From NCBI GenBank assembly GCA_027319585.1, contig DAHVMY010000040.1, positions 1-14,677 of the forward strand: a stretch of DNA of 14,677 nt, read 5' to 3'. Source of the DNA: AG-12 sp027319585 (GTDB lineage: Bacteria; Chloroflexota; Dormibacteria; Aeolococcales; Bog-877). Positions 7,089-14,299 of the stretch are shown here, in pieces. How positions within the stretch are numbered: the stretch's first letter is position 1; each line of letters starts with the position of its first letter. The notes beneath the pieces are model-generated. The model saw only the letters and a program-made list of their open reading frames with translations, was not told the origin of the DNA and did not search any database. The position numbers were made by a program, and so were the translations under genes.

Positions 7089-7130
7089 TGCCCCAGCTTT
7101 CTCTCGGAATTCTCCAAGGCTCCTGGGGCA
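7089..7130 (+). repeat. Inverted repeat between bcp and the htrA-like gene
   Basis: TGCCCCAG at 7089-7096 is a perfect inverted repeat of CTGGGGCA at 7123-7130, with a 26-nt spacer containing a GAATTC palindrome. It sits in the 176-nt gap 3' of bcp and 59 nt before the protease start. It could be a protein-binding site or a weak terminator. No U-tract follows. I see no convincing promoter hexamers in the rest of this gap. Confidence 0.3.
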
Positions 7131-7189
7131 GAGTGGGAGGCAGACGGCGACTCCGATAGCGATTCCACGCCAGAGAAGGAGAGTGAACG

Positions 7190-8545
7190 ATGGACGACAT
7201 GAGCGGAACCGGACGCGATCCTTCTGAGAGCCCCAACCCAGGCGAAGAGCCCCAGCGTCCGATGGGGTGGGAGCCGAGCCCGGTCCCACCCTCCTCGCCC
7301 CTTTTAGGCGGTGATTTCGGAGGGTACGAGCCGCCTCCGCCAGCCAGCTACACCGGTTCCCCGAGCCCCGGGGGTGACTTCAGGCGTCCCCGCCGGTTTG
7401 GCCGCTGGATTGCCGCTGGGGCGGCCGCGGTGATCGTGGTGGCCGCGGTCGGCTTCGGAAGCTTCCAGTTGGGGGCCTCACACAACCAGCAGCCAACGCT
7501 GGCGACCCAACCGGTGCCCTCGCCCGCCAGCGTGTCCACCTCTGCCAGCGGCAATGGCAAGATCAACGTCTCCAAGGTGGTGGCGGAGGTCGATCCTGGG
7601 GTGGTCGACATCAACTCCAGCGACTCCTACACGGGTGCCTCCGACGCCGGCACCGGAATGATCCTCACCTCCAACGGCGAGGTTCTGACCAACAACCACG
7701 TGATCGCGGGTGGTACCACGATCACAGCGCAGATCGACGGGAGCGGGCCAAAGTATCGGGCCAAGGTCGTGGGCACGGACCCGACCCAGGATGTGGCGCT
7801 GCTGCAGCTTCAGGGCGTCTCCGGGTTGCACCCGTTGAAGATGGGCAACTCGGCGGCGGTCCAGGTGGGGGAGCCGGTGGTGGCGATCGGGAACGCCCTG
7901 GCACTGCCGGGCAGCCCCACCGTCACCGAGGGCATAATCTCCGCTCTCAACCGTTCCATCTCCGCCTCGGACAGTGGGAGTGGCACGGTGGAGCACCTGG
8001 TCGGGATGTTCCAGACCGATGCCCCGCTCAGCCCGGGCAACTCGGGGGGGCCGCTGGTCAACGGGTCCGGCCAGGTGATCGCCATGAACACCGCCGCGGC
8101 AACCGGCAGTGGAGGCCAGAACGCCTCCAACATCGGATTCGCGATCCCGATCAATGAGGCGCTCTCCATCGCCAGCCAGATCCAGAAGGGAGAGGCAAGC
8201 TCCAAGGTCGTGATCGGTACGCCAGCGTTCCTGGGCATTGAGGCCGAGAACGTGTCCTCGGGTTCCTCCGGCGGATTCTTCGGTGGATACTTCGGTTACA
8301 CCCCGCCTGTGAGCTCTGGCGCTCTGGTCGCGGCGGTAATCCCCAACACGCCGGCGTCCTCGGCGGGGCTGGTGGCGGGTGATGTCATCACCTCATTCGG
8401 GGGGCAGTCCATCAGCTCGGTGAGCAGCCTGACCACTGCGATCGACGGATACCACCCGGGCCAGCGAGTCCAGGTGGGTTGGGTGACCTCCTCTGACACC
8501 AAGGAATCGGCGACGGTGACCCTGGCCAGCGGTCCAGCCGCGTAG
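7190..8545 (+). CDS. Membrane-anchored HtrA/DegP-like trypsin-fold serine protease with PDZ domain
   Basis: This 451-aa protein probably degrades or refolds damaged proteins on the outer face of the cytoplasmic membrane. Residues 1-70 are a Pro/Gly/Ser-rich cytosolic tail ending in a basic RRPRRFGR patch. Residues 73-95 form one transmembrane helix, followed by a Ser/Thr-rich linker. The protease domain (about 130-320) carries the triad His170 (LTNNHVI), Asp201 (TQDVALL) and Ser285 (SPGNSGGPL). The PDZ domain (about 345-445) starts at FLGIEA, has a Gly/Ser/Phe-rich insertion, and includes the typical SSAGLVAGDVI segment. The ATG at 7190 has an excellent SD (AAGGAGAG, 7176-7183). The architecture matches actinobacterial PepD/HtrA-type proteases. 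It converges with the kinase gene downstream. Confidence 0.94.
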   Translation: MDDMSGTGRDPSESPNPGEEPQRPMGWEPSPVPPSSPLLGGDFGGYEPPPPASYTGSPSPGGDFRRPRRFGRWIAAGAAAVIVVAAVGFGSFQLGASHNQQPTLATQPVPSPASVSTSASGNGKINVSKVVAEVDPGVVDINSSDSYTGASDAGTGMILTSNGEVLTNNHVIAGGTTITAQIDGSGPKYRAKVVGTDPTQDVALLQLQGVSGLHPLKMGNSAAVQVGEPVVAIGNALALPGSPTVTEGIISALNRSISASDSGSGTVEHLVGMFQTDAPLSPGNSGGPLVNGSGQVIAMNTAAATGSGGQNASNIGFAIPINEALSIASQIQKGEASSKVVIGTPAFLGIEAENVSSGSSGGFFGGYFGYTPPVSSGALVAAVIPNTPASSAGLVAGDVITSFGGQSISSVSSLTTAIDGYHPGQRVQVGWVTSSDTKESATVTLASGPAA

Positions 8546-8588
8546 GGGCGAGAACGGCCGCGGGGCCATCGCCGCCGCGCGTATCACG

Positions 8589-9506
8589 TCACGAGAGCCG
8601 GGCGAGCAGCACCGCCCGGCTCTCCCAGCTGGTGGGATCCTCGCCTACCGAGTGCGCCCAAAGCTGGTTCTCGAGGGCGCGCATCTGGGCCCAGCCCAGG
8701 ACCAGACAGTCGGCGACCTGGAGGCCGGCCGCCACCCGGTTCAGAAGAGAGGCAGTCATCGCACGGTCAAGGTTCCCGCTGCGGTTCATGGCATCGAGGA
8801 GCAAGAACCCGCCTTCGAAAGCCGGCGGGCCGACCATCGGCTTGGGATCGATCAACAGCCACCCTGCGCGCTCCGACCGCAGGACGTTACCCAGGTGGGC
8901 GTCGCGGTTGACCAGCAGCTCGGGGGCCGGGTCCTCGCCAAGTCTGCCTGCCAACTCCCGGGCGTCAGTCAGCCGCCGGGTTCGCGAGGCATCCGGGTGC
9001 ACATCCGCAGCAGCCATTAGCCTCAGCCATTCCTGCAACAGGTCCGCGCACCCGGCGAGCCCGGGCGGAGGACTGGCGGCGCTCCTGAGTCGGACCAGAA
9101 TCTGGCAGGCGATGTCGATCGCTTGACCGAGGTCCGGGAGGGCGCCGAGGGGTGTGCCCGGCAGGGCCCGCTCGATCAGCATGGCCCGGGAGGTGGGATC
9201 GAAATCCAGGAGGGCTACGGCGCCATGGCCGCCGTAGCTGGCCAAGGCGTCCGCTTCGAACCAGCTCTCCGGATCCGGATACGGCACCTTCAGCACCACC
9301 TGGGCGTGCCCGGCCGATCTGGCGGCCAGGATCAGAGACGCCGTTCCTCCGGCGAGACACCGCTCAGGTTCCAGCCGCCACTCCCGGGAGAGTCTGGCGA
9401 CGAGGTCGGGAAGCCCGTCGAGCCACGGCTCGGCGTCCTGCTTGAACCAGCGCCGGACGGTTGCCGCCAGCTCCGGCGGTGGAACCACGAGGTTGGGCGC
9501 GCTCAC
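8589..9506 (-). CDS. Streptomycin/hydroxyurea-type phosphotransferase-like kinase (APH fold)
   Basis: From GTG 9506 this is a 305-aa protein-kinase-like small-molecule phosphotransferase resembling the APH(6)/hydroxyurea phosphotransferase family. The N-lobe contains CLAGGTASLILAAR and QVVLKVPYPD, with a candidate ATP-binding Lys. It then has EADAL and a hinge-like MLIERALPGTPLG. The catalytic loop reads NRDAHLGNVL, where the family usually has HGDLHPGNVL: the catalytic Asp and the metal-binding Asn are kept, but the first His is Asn. It is followed by the characteristic IDPKPMVGPPAFE. The substrate is unknown, and resistance should not be assumed. An in-frame ATG at 9542 would add 12 residues, but it has no SD and lies over a clear -10 box, so I prefer the leaderless GTG. 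The gene is convergent with the htrA-like gene, 43 nt apart. Confidence 0.85.
   Translation of the reverse strand: MSAPNLVVPPPELAATVRRWFKQDAEPWLDGLPDLVARLSREWRLEPERCLAGGTASLILAARSAGHAQVVLKVPYPDPESWFEADALASYGGHGAVALLDFDPTSRAMLIERALPGTPLGALPDLGQAIDIACQILVRLRSAASPPPGLAGCADLLQEWLRLMAAADVHPDASRTRRLTDARELAGRLGEDPAPELLVNRDAHLGNVLRSERAGWLLIDPKPMVGPPAFEGGFLLLDAMNRSGNLDRAMTASLLNRVAAGLQVADCLVLGWAQMRALENQLWAHSVGEDPTSWESRAVLLARLS
8593..8624. terminator. Perfect 12-bp hairpin at convergent gene ends, possible bidirectional terminator
   Basis: GAGAGCCGGGCG (8593-8604) and CGCCCGGCTCTC (8613-8624) form a perfect stem around an 8-nt loop. It lies 47 nt after the protease stop and inside the last codons of the opposing kinase gene, where it encodes the C-terminal ESRAVLLARL residues. 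There is no U-tract on either strand, so this would be a GC-only terminator of the sort proposed for high-GC bacteria, or an RNA 3'-end stabiliser. Confidence 0.4.
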
Positions 9507-9513
9507 GCCAGCG

Positions 9514-9541
9514 ACTATATATGGGGCAAGCGGGGCGTCCA
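9514..9541 (-). promoter_or_regulatory. Leaderless promoter of the APH-like kinase gene
   Basis: On the minus strand a -10 TATAGT (9514-9519), part of the rare AT run TATATAT, is preceded by a 16-bp spacer and a -35 TGGACG (9536-9541, 4 of 6 to TTGACA). Seven nucleotides separate the -10 from GTG 9506, so transcription would begin at or beside the start codon. No SD exists there, which fits a leaderless mRNA. Confidence 0.6.
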
Positions 9542-9542
9542 T

Positions 9543-9935
9543 GGTATGGGAAACGCCCCACGCGGCCTGTGCGCGCCGGTGGAAGGGAGCGCAGCCGGAT
9601 ACGGGCTCGAGATCCTTGAGCCGCCGGTTACGTCAGGGAAGCCTCTGGGGCCACGCCCGAGCGACCACTGTCAACGAGAGGTCGATGTCAACAGCGCCGC
9701 GCCGAGCCGAGTTCCGAGGCGATCAGCACACCGACTGTGGCACCACTCCTGCCGCGGCCGTTGCGGCCCGCCTAAGAGCTGATCGCCTTCTGGGTCAACC
9801 GTCTCCGGGAGAGGGTGGAGGCCGGTCACCCGGACGATCGCGCCAATGTGGGACTGTCGCAGCGCGTTGTCTGGGGTCGGCGGCTTCGGTTCTGCACGTG
9901 TCGTCAGCCTCCGGTTCGGCTGACCGTTGCTCTGG
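9543..9935. other. 393-bp region with no supported gene
   Basis: This stretch separates the start of the APH-like gene from the 3' end of the antiporter gene. Frames on both strands are either interrupted or low-complexity GC-shadow reading frames. A coding-like fragment reads ELIAFWVNRLRERVEAG from 9776 on the + strand, right after a TAA, but it has no start codon or SD and matches no family I know. A 6-bp hairpin with an 8-nt loop (CTGACC/GGTCAG, 9920-9939) overlaps the antiporter stop codon and could mark its transcript end. It may be a degraded gene. Confidence 0.35.
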
Positions 9936-12122
9936 TCAGTCTGGAAGAGTGACCAGCACCGCCCGATCGGGCAGGTGGTGGAGGACAGCCTCGGCAGCCT
10001 CGCCGAAGTAGATGCCCTGGTCCGTGGCCACCGGACGCACACCCACCAGGACCAGGCCATTCCCGGCGGCGGCGGCCACCAGGCCCGGCTCGAACTCGGG
10101 GTTGGCGAGGACCTCCGGCCTCACGGTCACGTCGTAGCCGGAGCTCATGGCCACGGCCTGCGCCAGGATGGCCTCCGCCGCCCGCTGGTCGCGCTGATGG
10201 TGCAGGATCCGGCGCGAGATCAGGCGGTCTGGCCGAAGCGAGCGCAGGCCCCGAGGACTGGTGTCGACGTGGAGCAGCTGGATGACTTCGTGGGTCTGCT
10301 CCGCCAGGCTGAATGCGACCTCCAGGGCCGCCCGGGAGGCGCGTGCGCCCGAAACCGACACCATGATGCCGGGGGGGATCGAGTTGGACGGTCGCTCGGT
10401 GCCTGGTCGCAGGACCAGCAGGGTGGGGACGTTGACCACCGGCACCAACTGTTCCACCAGGCTGGGCTCGTGAGTGTCGCCGGTCCCGTCCATCTGGGAT
10501 GCGAGCACCAGGGCCCCATATCCCAATTTGAGTTCGGACGTGATGGTCTGGGCCACGTCCGAGTTGTCCGCATCACGCCACTCCACCGCGCGGGCCGCCG
10601 AAGCAGCCGGCGGCGAGTCCCGAAGCGCTCTGGCGGCATCGGTGGTGATCACCGTCAGCTCGGCACTCTTGGGCCAGGCCAGTTCCACCAGGCGGATGGC
10701 ATCCGCTCCTGCGCGCGCCTGATCCGCCACCAACAACACCCTTTCGTCGGTGACCAGCGCTTGGCGCGCCAGCCTGGCCTCAAGGTCCAGGCGGCGGCGT
10801 TCCTCCGCTGAGCCGCTCCACCTGCGCACCGCTCGTCGCAGCAGGGGTGGGGTGGCAATCGAGGTGACGAGGGACATGGCGACGATGGCTGTGTACGTGC
10901 CCGTGTTCAGGATCCCCGAGGCAAGGCCTACCGTGCCCGCGATGACCTGGACGGTTCCCCGGCCATTGAGTCCGATGCCGAGGGCGATCCGCTCCATCTG
11001 GGGCAGGCGTCCGGCCGCGGCTCCGAGATAGGAGCCAGCAAACTTGGCGACCGATCCGACCACGATGAAGACCAAGCAGACGATGAGGACCTCCGGGTGG
11101 CGCAACAAAGCCAGATTCGCCTCCAGGCCGGCGGTGGCGAAATAGATGGGGGCGAAGAATGAGGAGCTGAGCTGGGTCACGAACCGAAAGGTCTCGGCAT
11201 CGCCGAAGCGCGACCGGGCGAGCACCACACCGGCCACGAAGGCCCCCAGTGCCCCCTCGACTCCGATCAGCTGGACCAGCGCCGCCGCGACCATGGCGGC
11301 CACCAGGCAGATTGCCAGCGAGGGGTGGGAGTTGGGAGTGCCTCGTTCAGGCCCGTGCCGTCGGGCCGCGCGCAGCAGGCGGTCAACCAGAGGCTGGGCG
11401 AAGACGGTGACCAAGGTGCCCAGCACCAGCAGTCCGATTACGACCTTGGCGAGCTGCGAAACCGCGCCACTGGCGCCCATCGCGACTGCGAAGGCGATCA
11501 GCACGAAGGCGAGGGCGTCGTTGACGGTCCCGGCCGCCAGGGTTATCTGCCCGAAATCGCGTCTCGTTGCTCCCAGGTGGGTGACGATCTCCGCGATGAC
11601 CGGGAGCGAGCTGGCTCCCAACGCCACGCCAACCAGTAGGGAGAACGAGAGGGCGTTCGCCAGCGGTCCGCGGACACTCACGGGCAGTGCTAACGCGACG
11701 GCCACTCCGGCTCCCAGCGGCAGCAGCAAGCTGCCCACGGTCACCCAGCCTGCGGACCGGCCCAGCCGCCGGAGCAAAGTCAGGTCGGTCTCGAAGCCGA
11801 CTGTCAGAAGCAGCATGGCGAGGCTGAGGGTGCTCACGGCGAAGAGAAGGGACGACTGAACCAACTCGCCCCGGGGCAGGAACCAGTTGAATCCCGTGGG
11901 CCACAGCTCGCCGAAGACCGTAGGACCCAAGATCACGCCCGCCAGGAGTTGCCCCACCACGGGCGGTTGGCCCAGCCGGGCGGCAACCCTCCCCAGGCTC
12001 ACCGCGAATATGAGCAGGAGCGCCATCTGGACCCAGAAGACCGTCTGATCGTGAGCAGTGACCGGTGCGAGTCTGAGGGCGGCGGCGGACAGGAGGTCCG
12101 CCCGGGCAGGGTCAAGGTGCAT
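9936..12122 (-). CDS. CPA-type cation/proton antiporter with two C-terminal universal stress-like domains
   Basis: This 728-aa protein likely exchanges Na+ or K+ for H+ across the cytoplasmic membrane. Residues 27-430 hold about 12-13 hydrophobic helices of the Na+/H+ exchanger fold, including GQPPVVGQLLAGVILGP (51-67), LLLTVGFETDL (104-114), GASSLPVIAEIV (169-180), the ion-site pair Asn201-Asp202 (AGTVNDALAF), GALGAFVAGVVLAR (290-303), Lys360, and GLNGRGTVQVI (384-394). Residues about 455-575 and 583-728 are two universal-stress-protein-like domains. The second has IMVSVSGARASRAALEVAFSLA at its start but a degraded nucleotide loop (FGEAAEAVLHHLP, Glu where Ser is usual). ATG 12122 has a strong SD (GGAGGGAG, 12129-12136). 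The gene is divergent from the MscS channel gene, and the pairing suggests a role in osmotic or pH homeostasis. Confidence 0.9.
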   Translation of the reverse strand: MHLDPARADLLSAAALRLAPVTAHDQTVFWVQMALLLIFAVSLGRVAARLGQPPVVGQLLAGVILGPTVFGELWPTGFNWFLPRGELVQSSLLFAVSTLSLAMLLLTVGFETDLTLLRRLGRSAGWVTVGSLLLPLGAGVAVALALPVSVRGPLANALSFSLLVGVALGASSLPVIAEIVTHLGATRRDFGQITLAAGTVNDALAFVLIAFAVAMGASGAVSQLAKVVIGLLVLGTLVTVFAQPLVDRLLRAARRHGPERGTPNSHPSLAICLVAAMVAAALVQLIGVEGALGAFVAGVVLARSRFGDAETFRFVTQLSSSFFAPIYFATAGLEANLALLRHPEVLIVCLVFIVVGSVAKFAGSYLGAAAGRLPQMERIALGIGLNGRGTVQVIAGTVGLASGILNTGTYTAIVAMSLVTSIATPPLLRRAVRRWSGSAEERRRLDLEARLARQALVTDERVLLVADQARAGADAIRLVELAWPKSAELTVITTDAARALRDSPPAASAARAVEWRDADNSDVAQTITSELKLGYGALVLASQMDGTGDTHEPSLVEQLVPVVNVPTLLVLRPGTERPSNSIPPGIMVSVSGARASRAALEVAFSLAEQTHEVIQLLHVDTSPRGLRSLRPDRLISRRILHHQRDQRAAEAILAQAVAMSSGYDVTVRPEVLANPEFEPGLVAAAAGNGLVLVGVRPVATDQGIYFGEAAEAVLHHLPDRAVLVTLPD

Positions 12123-12162
12123 TGACGTCTCCCTCCAGCGGGACCGAGGTGTCGCTCCGCAG

Positions 12163-12192
12163 CTTATCGAGTGGGCCCTCCCGATCCCGCAA
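12163..12192 (-). promoter_or_regulatory. Candidate promoter of the antiporter gene
   Basis: On the minus strand a -35-like TTGCGG (12187-12192) and a -10-like GATAAG (12163-12168) are separated by 18 bp. They lie about 40 nt upstream of the antiporter ATG, leaving room for its strong SD. Each hexamer matches consensus only partly, so this is tentative. Confidence 0.35.
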
Positions 12193-12307
12193 CGCCCGTT
12201 CGCGAGCAGAGATCTCGGGGCCGGCCAGATGGCCTGTGAGGTCTGCGACTATGCGCCCTGGGAAGCGGGAGTGCGGTAGGGTGGAGGAGTGCCCCGGCGG
12301 GTGCCGG

Positions 12308-12352
12308 TGGTCCCGCCGCGCTCCGGCGGCTCGCGGCGCCGCGCCGGGACCA
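12308..12352 (+). repeat. GC-rich inverted repeat in the mscS-like gene 5' region
   Basis: TGGTCCCG (12308-12315) pairs with CGGGACCA (12345-12352), with further GC-only pairing possible inside. It lies 28 nt before the channel start codon, in the 257-nt divergent gap. A -10-like TAGGGT at 12277-12282 lies upstream, so the hairpin would be in a 5' UTR of about 90 nt. It may influence translation or simply reflect GC-rich sequence. Confidence 0.35.
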
Positions 12353-12379
12353 GCCCCTGGCAGATAGCAAGCGAGGTGA

Positions 12380-13498
12380 ATGCCTGTGTCATCCTCCACA
12401 TTCCCCGTCGAAGTGCTCGCCACGGTTGCAGCGGTAATGGTCATCGTGCATGCCGCTGGGGTCGCCATCCTAGGGCGGCGTGTGATCGGAAAGCGCCACC
12501 AGGTGGCGCGGTCAGTTCTGGAGCACTCCAAGCGCCCTCTCCAAGCGGTCCTCCCTCTGGCGGGAATCGAAGTGGCGCTCACCGCGGTTCGACTGCCAGG
12601 GCAGCTTGGGCCGATCCTCCTACATGTGTTTGGAGTCGGGCTGATCCTCGCCAGCGCGTGGCTGGCGGTCGGGCTGTCTTACGTCGTCGACGATCTGGTG
12701 CTGGGGAGATATCGACTTGACGTCGACGACAACCTGCACGCGCGGCAGATTCACACCCAGGTGCAGGTCCTGAGGCGGGTGACCACGGTGGTGGTCGCTG
12801 TGGTGGCCGTGTCCCTGGTTCTCCTCAGCTTTCCGGAGGTGCGGACGGCCGGTGCCGGCCTGCTGGCTTCCGCTGGCCTGATCGGGGTGGTGGCAGGCAT
12901 CGCGGCCAAGCCGGCGGCGACCAACGTGGTGGCAGGCCTGCAGATAGCCGTGAGCCAGCCGATCCGGGTCGATGACGTGGTGGTGGTGGAGGGTCACTGG
13001 GGGCGCATCGAACAGATAGCACTGACCTACGTGGTGGTGCGGATCTGGGATCTTCGGCGGCTGGTGGTGCCGATCTCATATTTCATCGAGAGCCCCTTCG
13101 AGAACTGGACGCGCAGCAGCGCCGAGATCCTGGGGTGGGTACACATGGAAGTTGACTACACCGCACCCGTGTCCGAGATGCGTCAGCAGCTCTTGGAGAT
13201 CGCCAGGCGATCCCCGGACTGGGACGGCAGCGTCTGTGTGCTCCAGGTGACCGGCTTGGGTTCGGAGACGATGCAGCTTCGCGCCCTCCTGAGTTCGCCG
13301 GACAGCTCCAGATCGTGGAACCTTCAGTGTGAGGTGAGAGAGAAGATGATCGAGTTCCTGCGTGATAAGTACCCCGGTGCGCTCCCCCGGACCCGGTCGA
13401 GCGTCGCCCTGAACGAGGATGGCCGGCCTGCGCAGCCGGCTCCGCCGGGGCGAGCGCGATCGGGCTCGGGTGGCCGGAGAGTGCCGATGGGTGCCTGA
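12380..13498 (+). CDS. MscS-family small-conductance mechanosensitive channel
   Basis: This channel is expected to open under membrane tension and release solutes during hypo-osmotic shock. The 372-aa protein has hydrophobic segments at about 10-31, 54-72, 78-105 and 133-150. The conserved pore helix follows at about 157-192 (AGAGLLASAGLIGVVAGIAAKPAATNVVAGLQIA), where the Gly/Ala pattern fits MscS. The beta domain follows (RVDDVVVVEGHWGRIEQIALTYVVVRIWDLRRLVVPISYF), then an alpha-beta C-terminal domain and a Pro/Arg/Gly-rich tail. ATG 12380 has a GAGGTGA sequence directly upstream that can pair with the 16S rRNA 3' end, although its spacing is short. It is divergent from the antiporter gene and ends 18 nt before tRNA-Thr. 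Confidence 0.93.
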   Translation: MPVSSSTFPVEVLATVAAVMVIVHAAGVAILGRRVIGKRHQVARSVLEHSKRPLQAVLPLAGIEVALTAVRLPGQLGPILLHVFGVGLILASAWLAVGLSYVVDDLVLGRYRLDVDDNLHARQIHTQVQVLRRVTTVVVAVVAVSLVLLSFPEVRTAGAGLLASAGLIGVVAGIAAKPAATNVVAGLQIAVSQPIRVDDVVVVEGHWGRIEQIALTYVVVRIWDLRRLVVPISYFIESPFENWTRSSAEILGWVHMEVDYTAPVSEMRQQLLEIARRSPDWDGSVCVLQVTGLGSETMQLRALLSSPDSSRSWNLQCEVREKMIEFLRDKYPGALPRTRSSVALNEDGRPAQPAPPGRARSGSGGRRVPMGA

Positions 13499-13516
13499 TA
13501 GACTGACGACCCGCAG

Positions 13517-13588
13517 GCCGACGTAGCTCAGTGGTAGAGCAGCGGTTTCGTAAACCGCTGGCCGGGAGTTCGAATCTCCCCGTCGGCT
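13517..13588 (+). tRNA. tRNA-Thr (anticodon CGT)
   Basis: A full cloverleaf can be folded: acceptor stem GCCGACG (13517-13523) with CGTCGGC (13581-13587), D stem GCTC/GAGC (13526-13529/13537-13540), anticodon stem GCGGT/ACCGC (13542-13546/13554-13558), loop TTCGTAA with anticodon CGT at 13549-13551, T stem GGGAG/CTCCC with loop TTCGAAT, and discriminator T at 13588. It reads the ACG codon. CCA is not encoded. A -10-like TAGACT is at 13499-13504 with no clear -35. The region immediately downstream looks like degraded accessory DNA. Confidence 0.95.
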
Positions 13589-13888
13589 CCGGATTTTGAG
13601 TTCAGCAGTGACCGCAGACGTCCACTTCAATCCGCCCCCGTTGCAGTCAAAATTGCAGTCAACTTTGGAGGATCCGGCCGGCCCATAGCGATCTACGGTG
13701 ATCGCCTTGAGTCGGACCGAGTCCTGGACAAGAGCCGGGATGGCAGCGGTCCGATCTTGGCCTGGATGGCCGCTCCCGGGTCCCTCTCTTCCGAACGGCA
13801 TCTAGGCGGGCCAGGCCCGGTCACCCACCGCAAGGCTGTGGACGGCACCTGGAGGCGGCGATCGAGGTGCTCAACAGGCAACACTGGG
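13589..13888. other. 300-bp region downstream of tRNA-Thr without a supported gene
   Basis: No reading frame here resembles a known protein. The region is locally less GC-rich just after the tRNA (about 13590-13670) and contains a direct 10-bp repeat. A long minus-strand frame crosses it, but its recognisable part is only the antisense of the tRNA. Around 13850-13890 a different + frame reads HLEAAIEVLNRQHWDGW, which looks coding-like but is not followed in frame by the kinase remnant, suggesting frameshifts. Confidence 0.4.
13641..13662. repeat. Direct 10-bp repeat near the tRNA 3' end
   Basis: TTGCAGTCAA occurs at 13641-13650 and again at 13653-13662, a 12-bp period, 52 nt after the tRNA. 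Short direct repeats of this spacing are common as recombinase or excisionase arm sites, but no integrase gene is visible, so that role is speculative. Confidence 0.5.
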
Positions 13889-14212
13889 ATGGTTGGGGTG
13901 GCCGCGGCGTCCACGGTTCGCGCCGTGCTGGAGCGCAGCCTCTACCGCTCCTACGCCGTCGATGAGCTCCGAGCGTCACCCGGTTCGGTGATCGAGGTGT
14001 CTTGCCGTTGCCCGCGTGAAGTTTCCGCGGCCCGCTACCGCATGCGGGCCGCCAGTCGCCATGTCGGCCATTTAGACCAGGTGCTCAGCGCTGATGAGCT
14101 GTGGCTCCAGGTCAGCGAACCGGTTGCTGGCGGTTGGCCAGTGATCGAGATTGACACCAACGCTGCTGTCGATCTTCCGGGGATCGCCCACTTGATCCGG
14201 CGTTCCATGTAG
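13889..14212 (+). pseudogene. C-terminal remnant of a P-loop (AAA/zeta-like) small kinase
   Basis: The frame from ATG 13889 gives 107 aa, with recognisable similarity from about VRAVLERSLYRSYAVDELRA onward. It includes VIEVSCRCPREVSAARYRMRAASRH, VGHLDQ, ADELW, and the ending EPVAGGWPVIEIDT. This matches the back half of small AAA-family nucleotide or antibiotic kinase-like proteins of about 170-180 aa. The Walker A motif expected at the N-terminus is absent from all + frames between the tRNA and this point. The start has no convincing SD. I interpret it as a 5'-truncated and possibly frameshifted gene next to a tRNA. A short functional protein cannot be excluded. Confidence 0.5.
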
Positions 14213-14299
14213 CCCTGAAGCAGTGCCCGACTCGCCGGGTGTCTCGCCATATGACGAGCCCGCTGCGAACTCTTAGGAGACCGACGTCGCATGCATGAC

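Noticed and set aside
9442..10011. A 189-codon + strand frame crossing the gap between the kinase and antiporter genes
   Set aside because: It is antisense to the kinase start and the antiporter end, is rich in Arg/Ser/Gly, has no SD and resembles no family.
12289..12720. A GTG-started frame 6 nt after the TAGGGT box, resembling a leaderless gene
   Set aside because: It overlaps the well-supported mscS-like gene out of frame and has Arg/Pro/Ser shadow composition. The TAGGGT box lacks a -35.
13076..13801. A 241-codon minus-strand frame with the segment RRGDSNSRPAVYETAALPLSY
   Set aside because: That segment is the well-known antisense translation of a tRNA-Thr gene, and the rest is antisense to the mscS coding region and the spacer. 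It is not a real protein.
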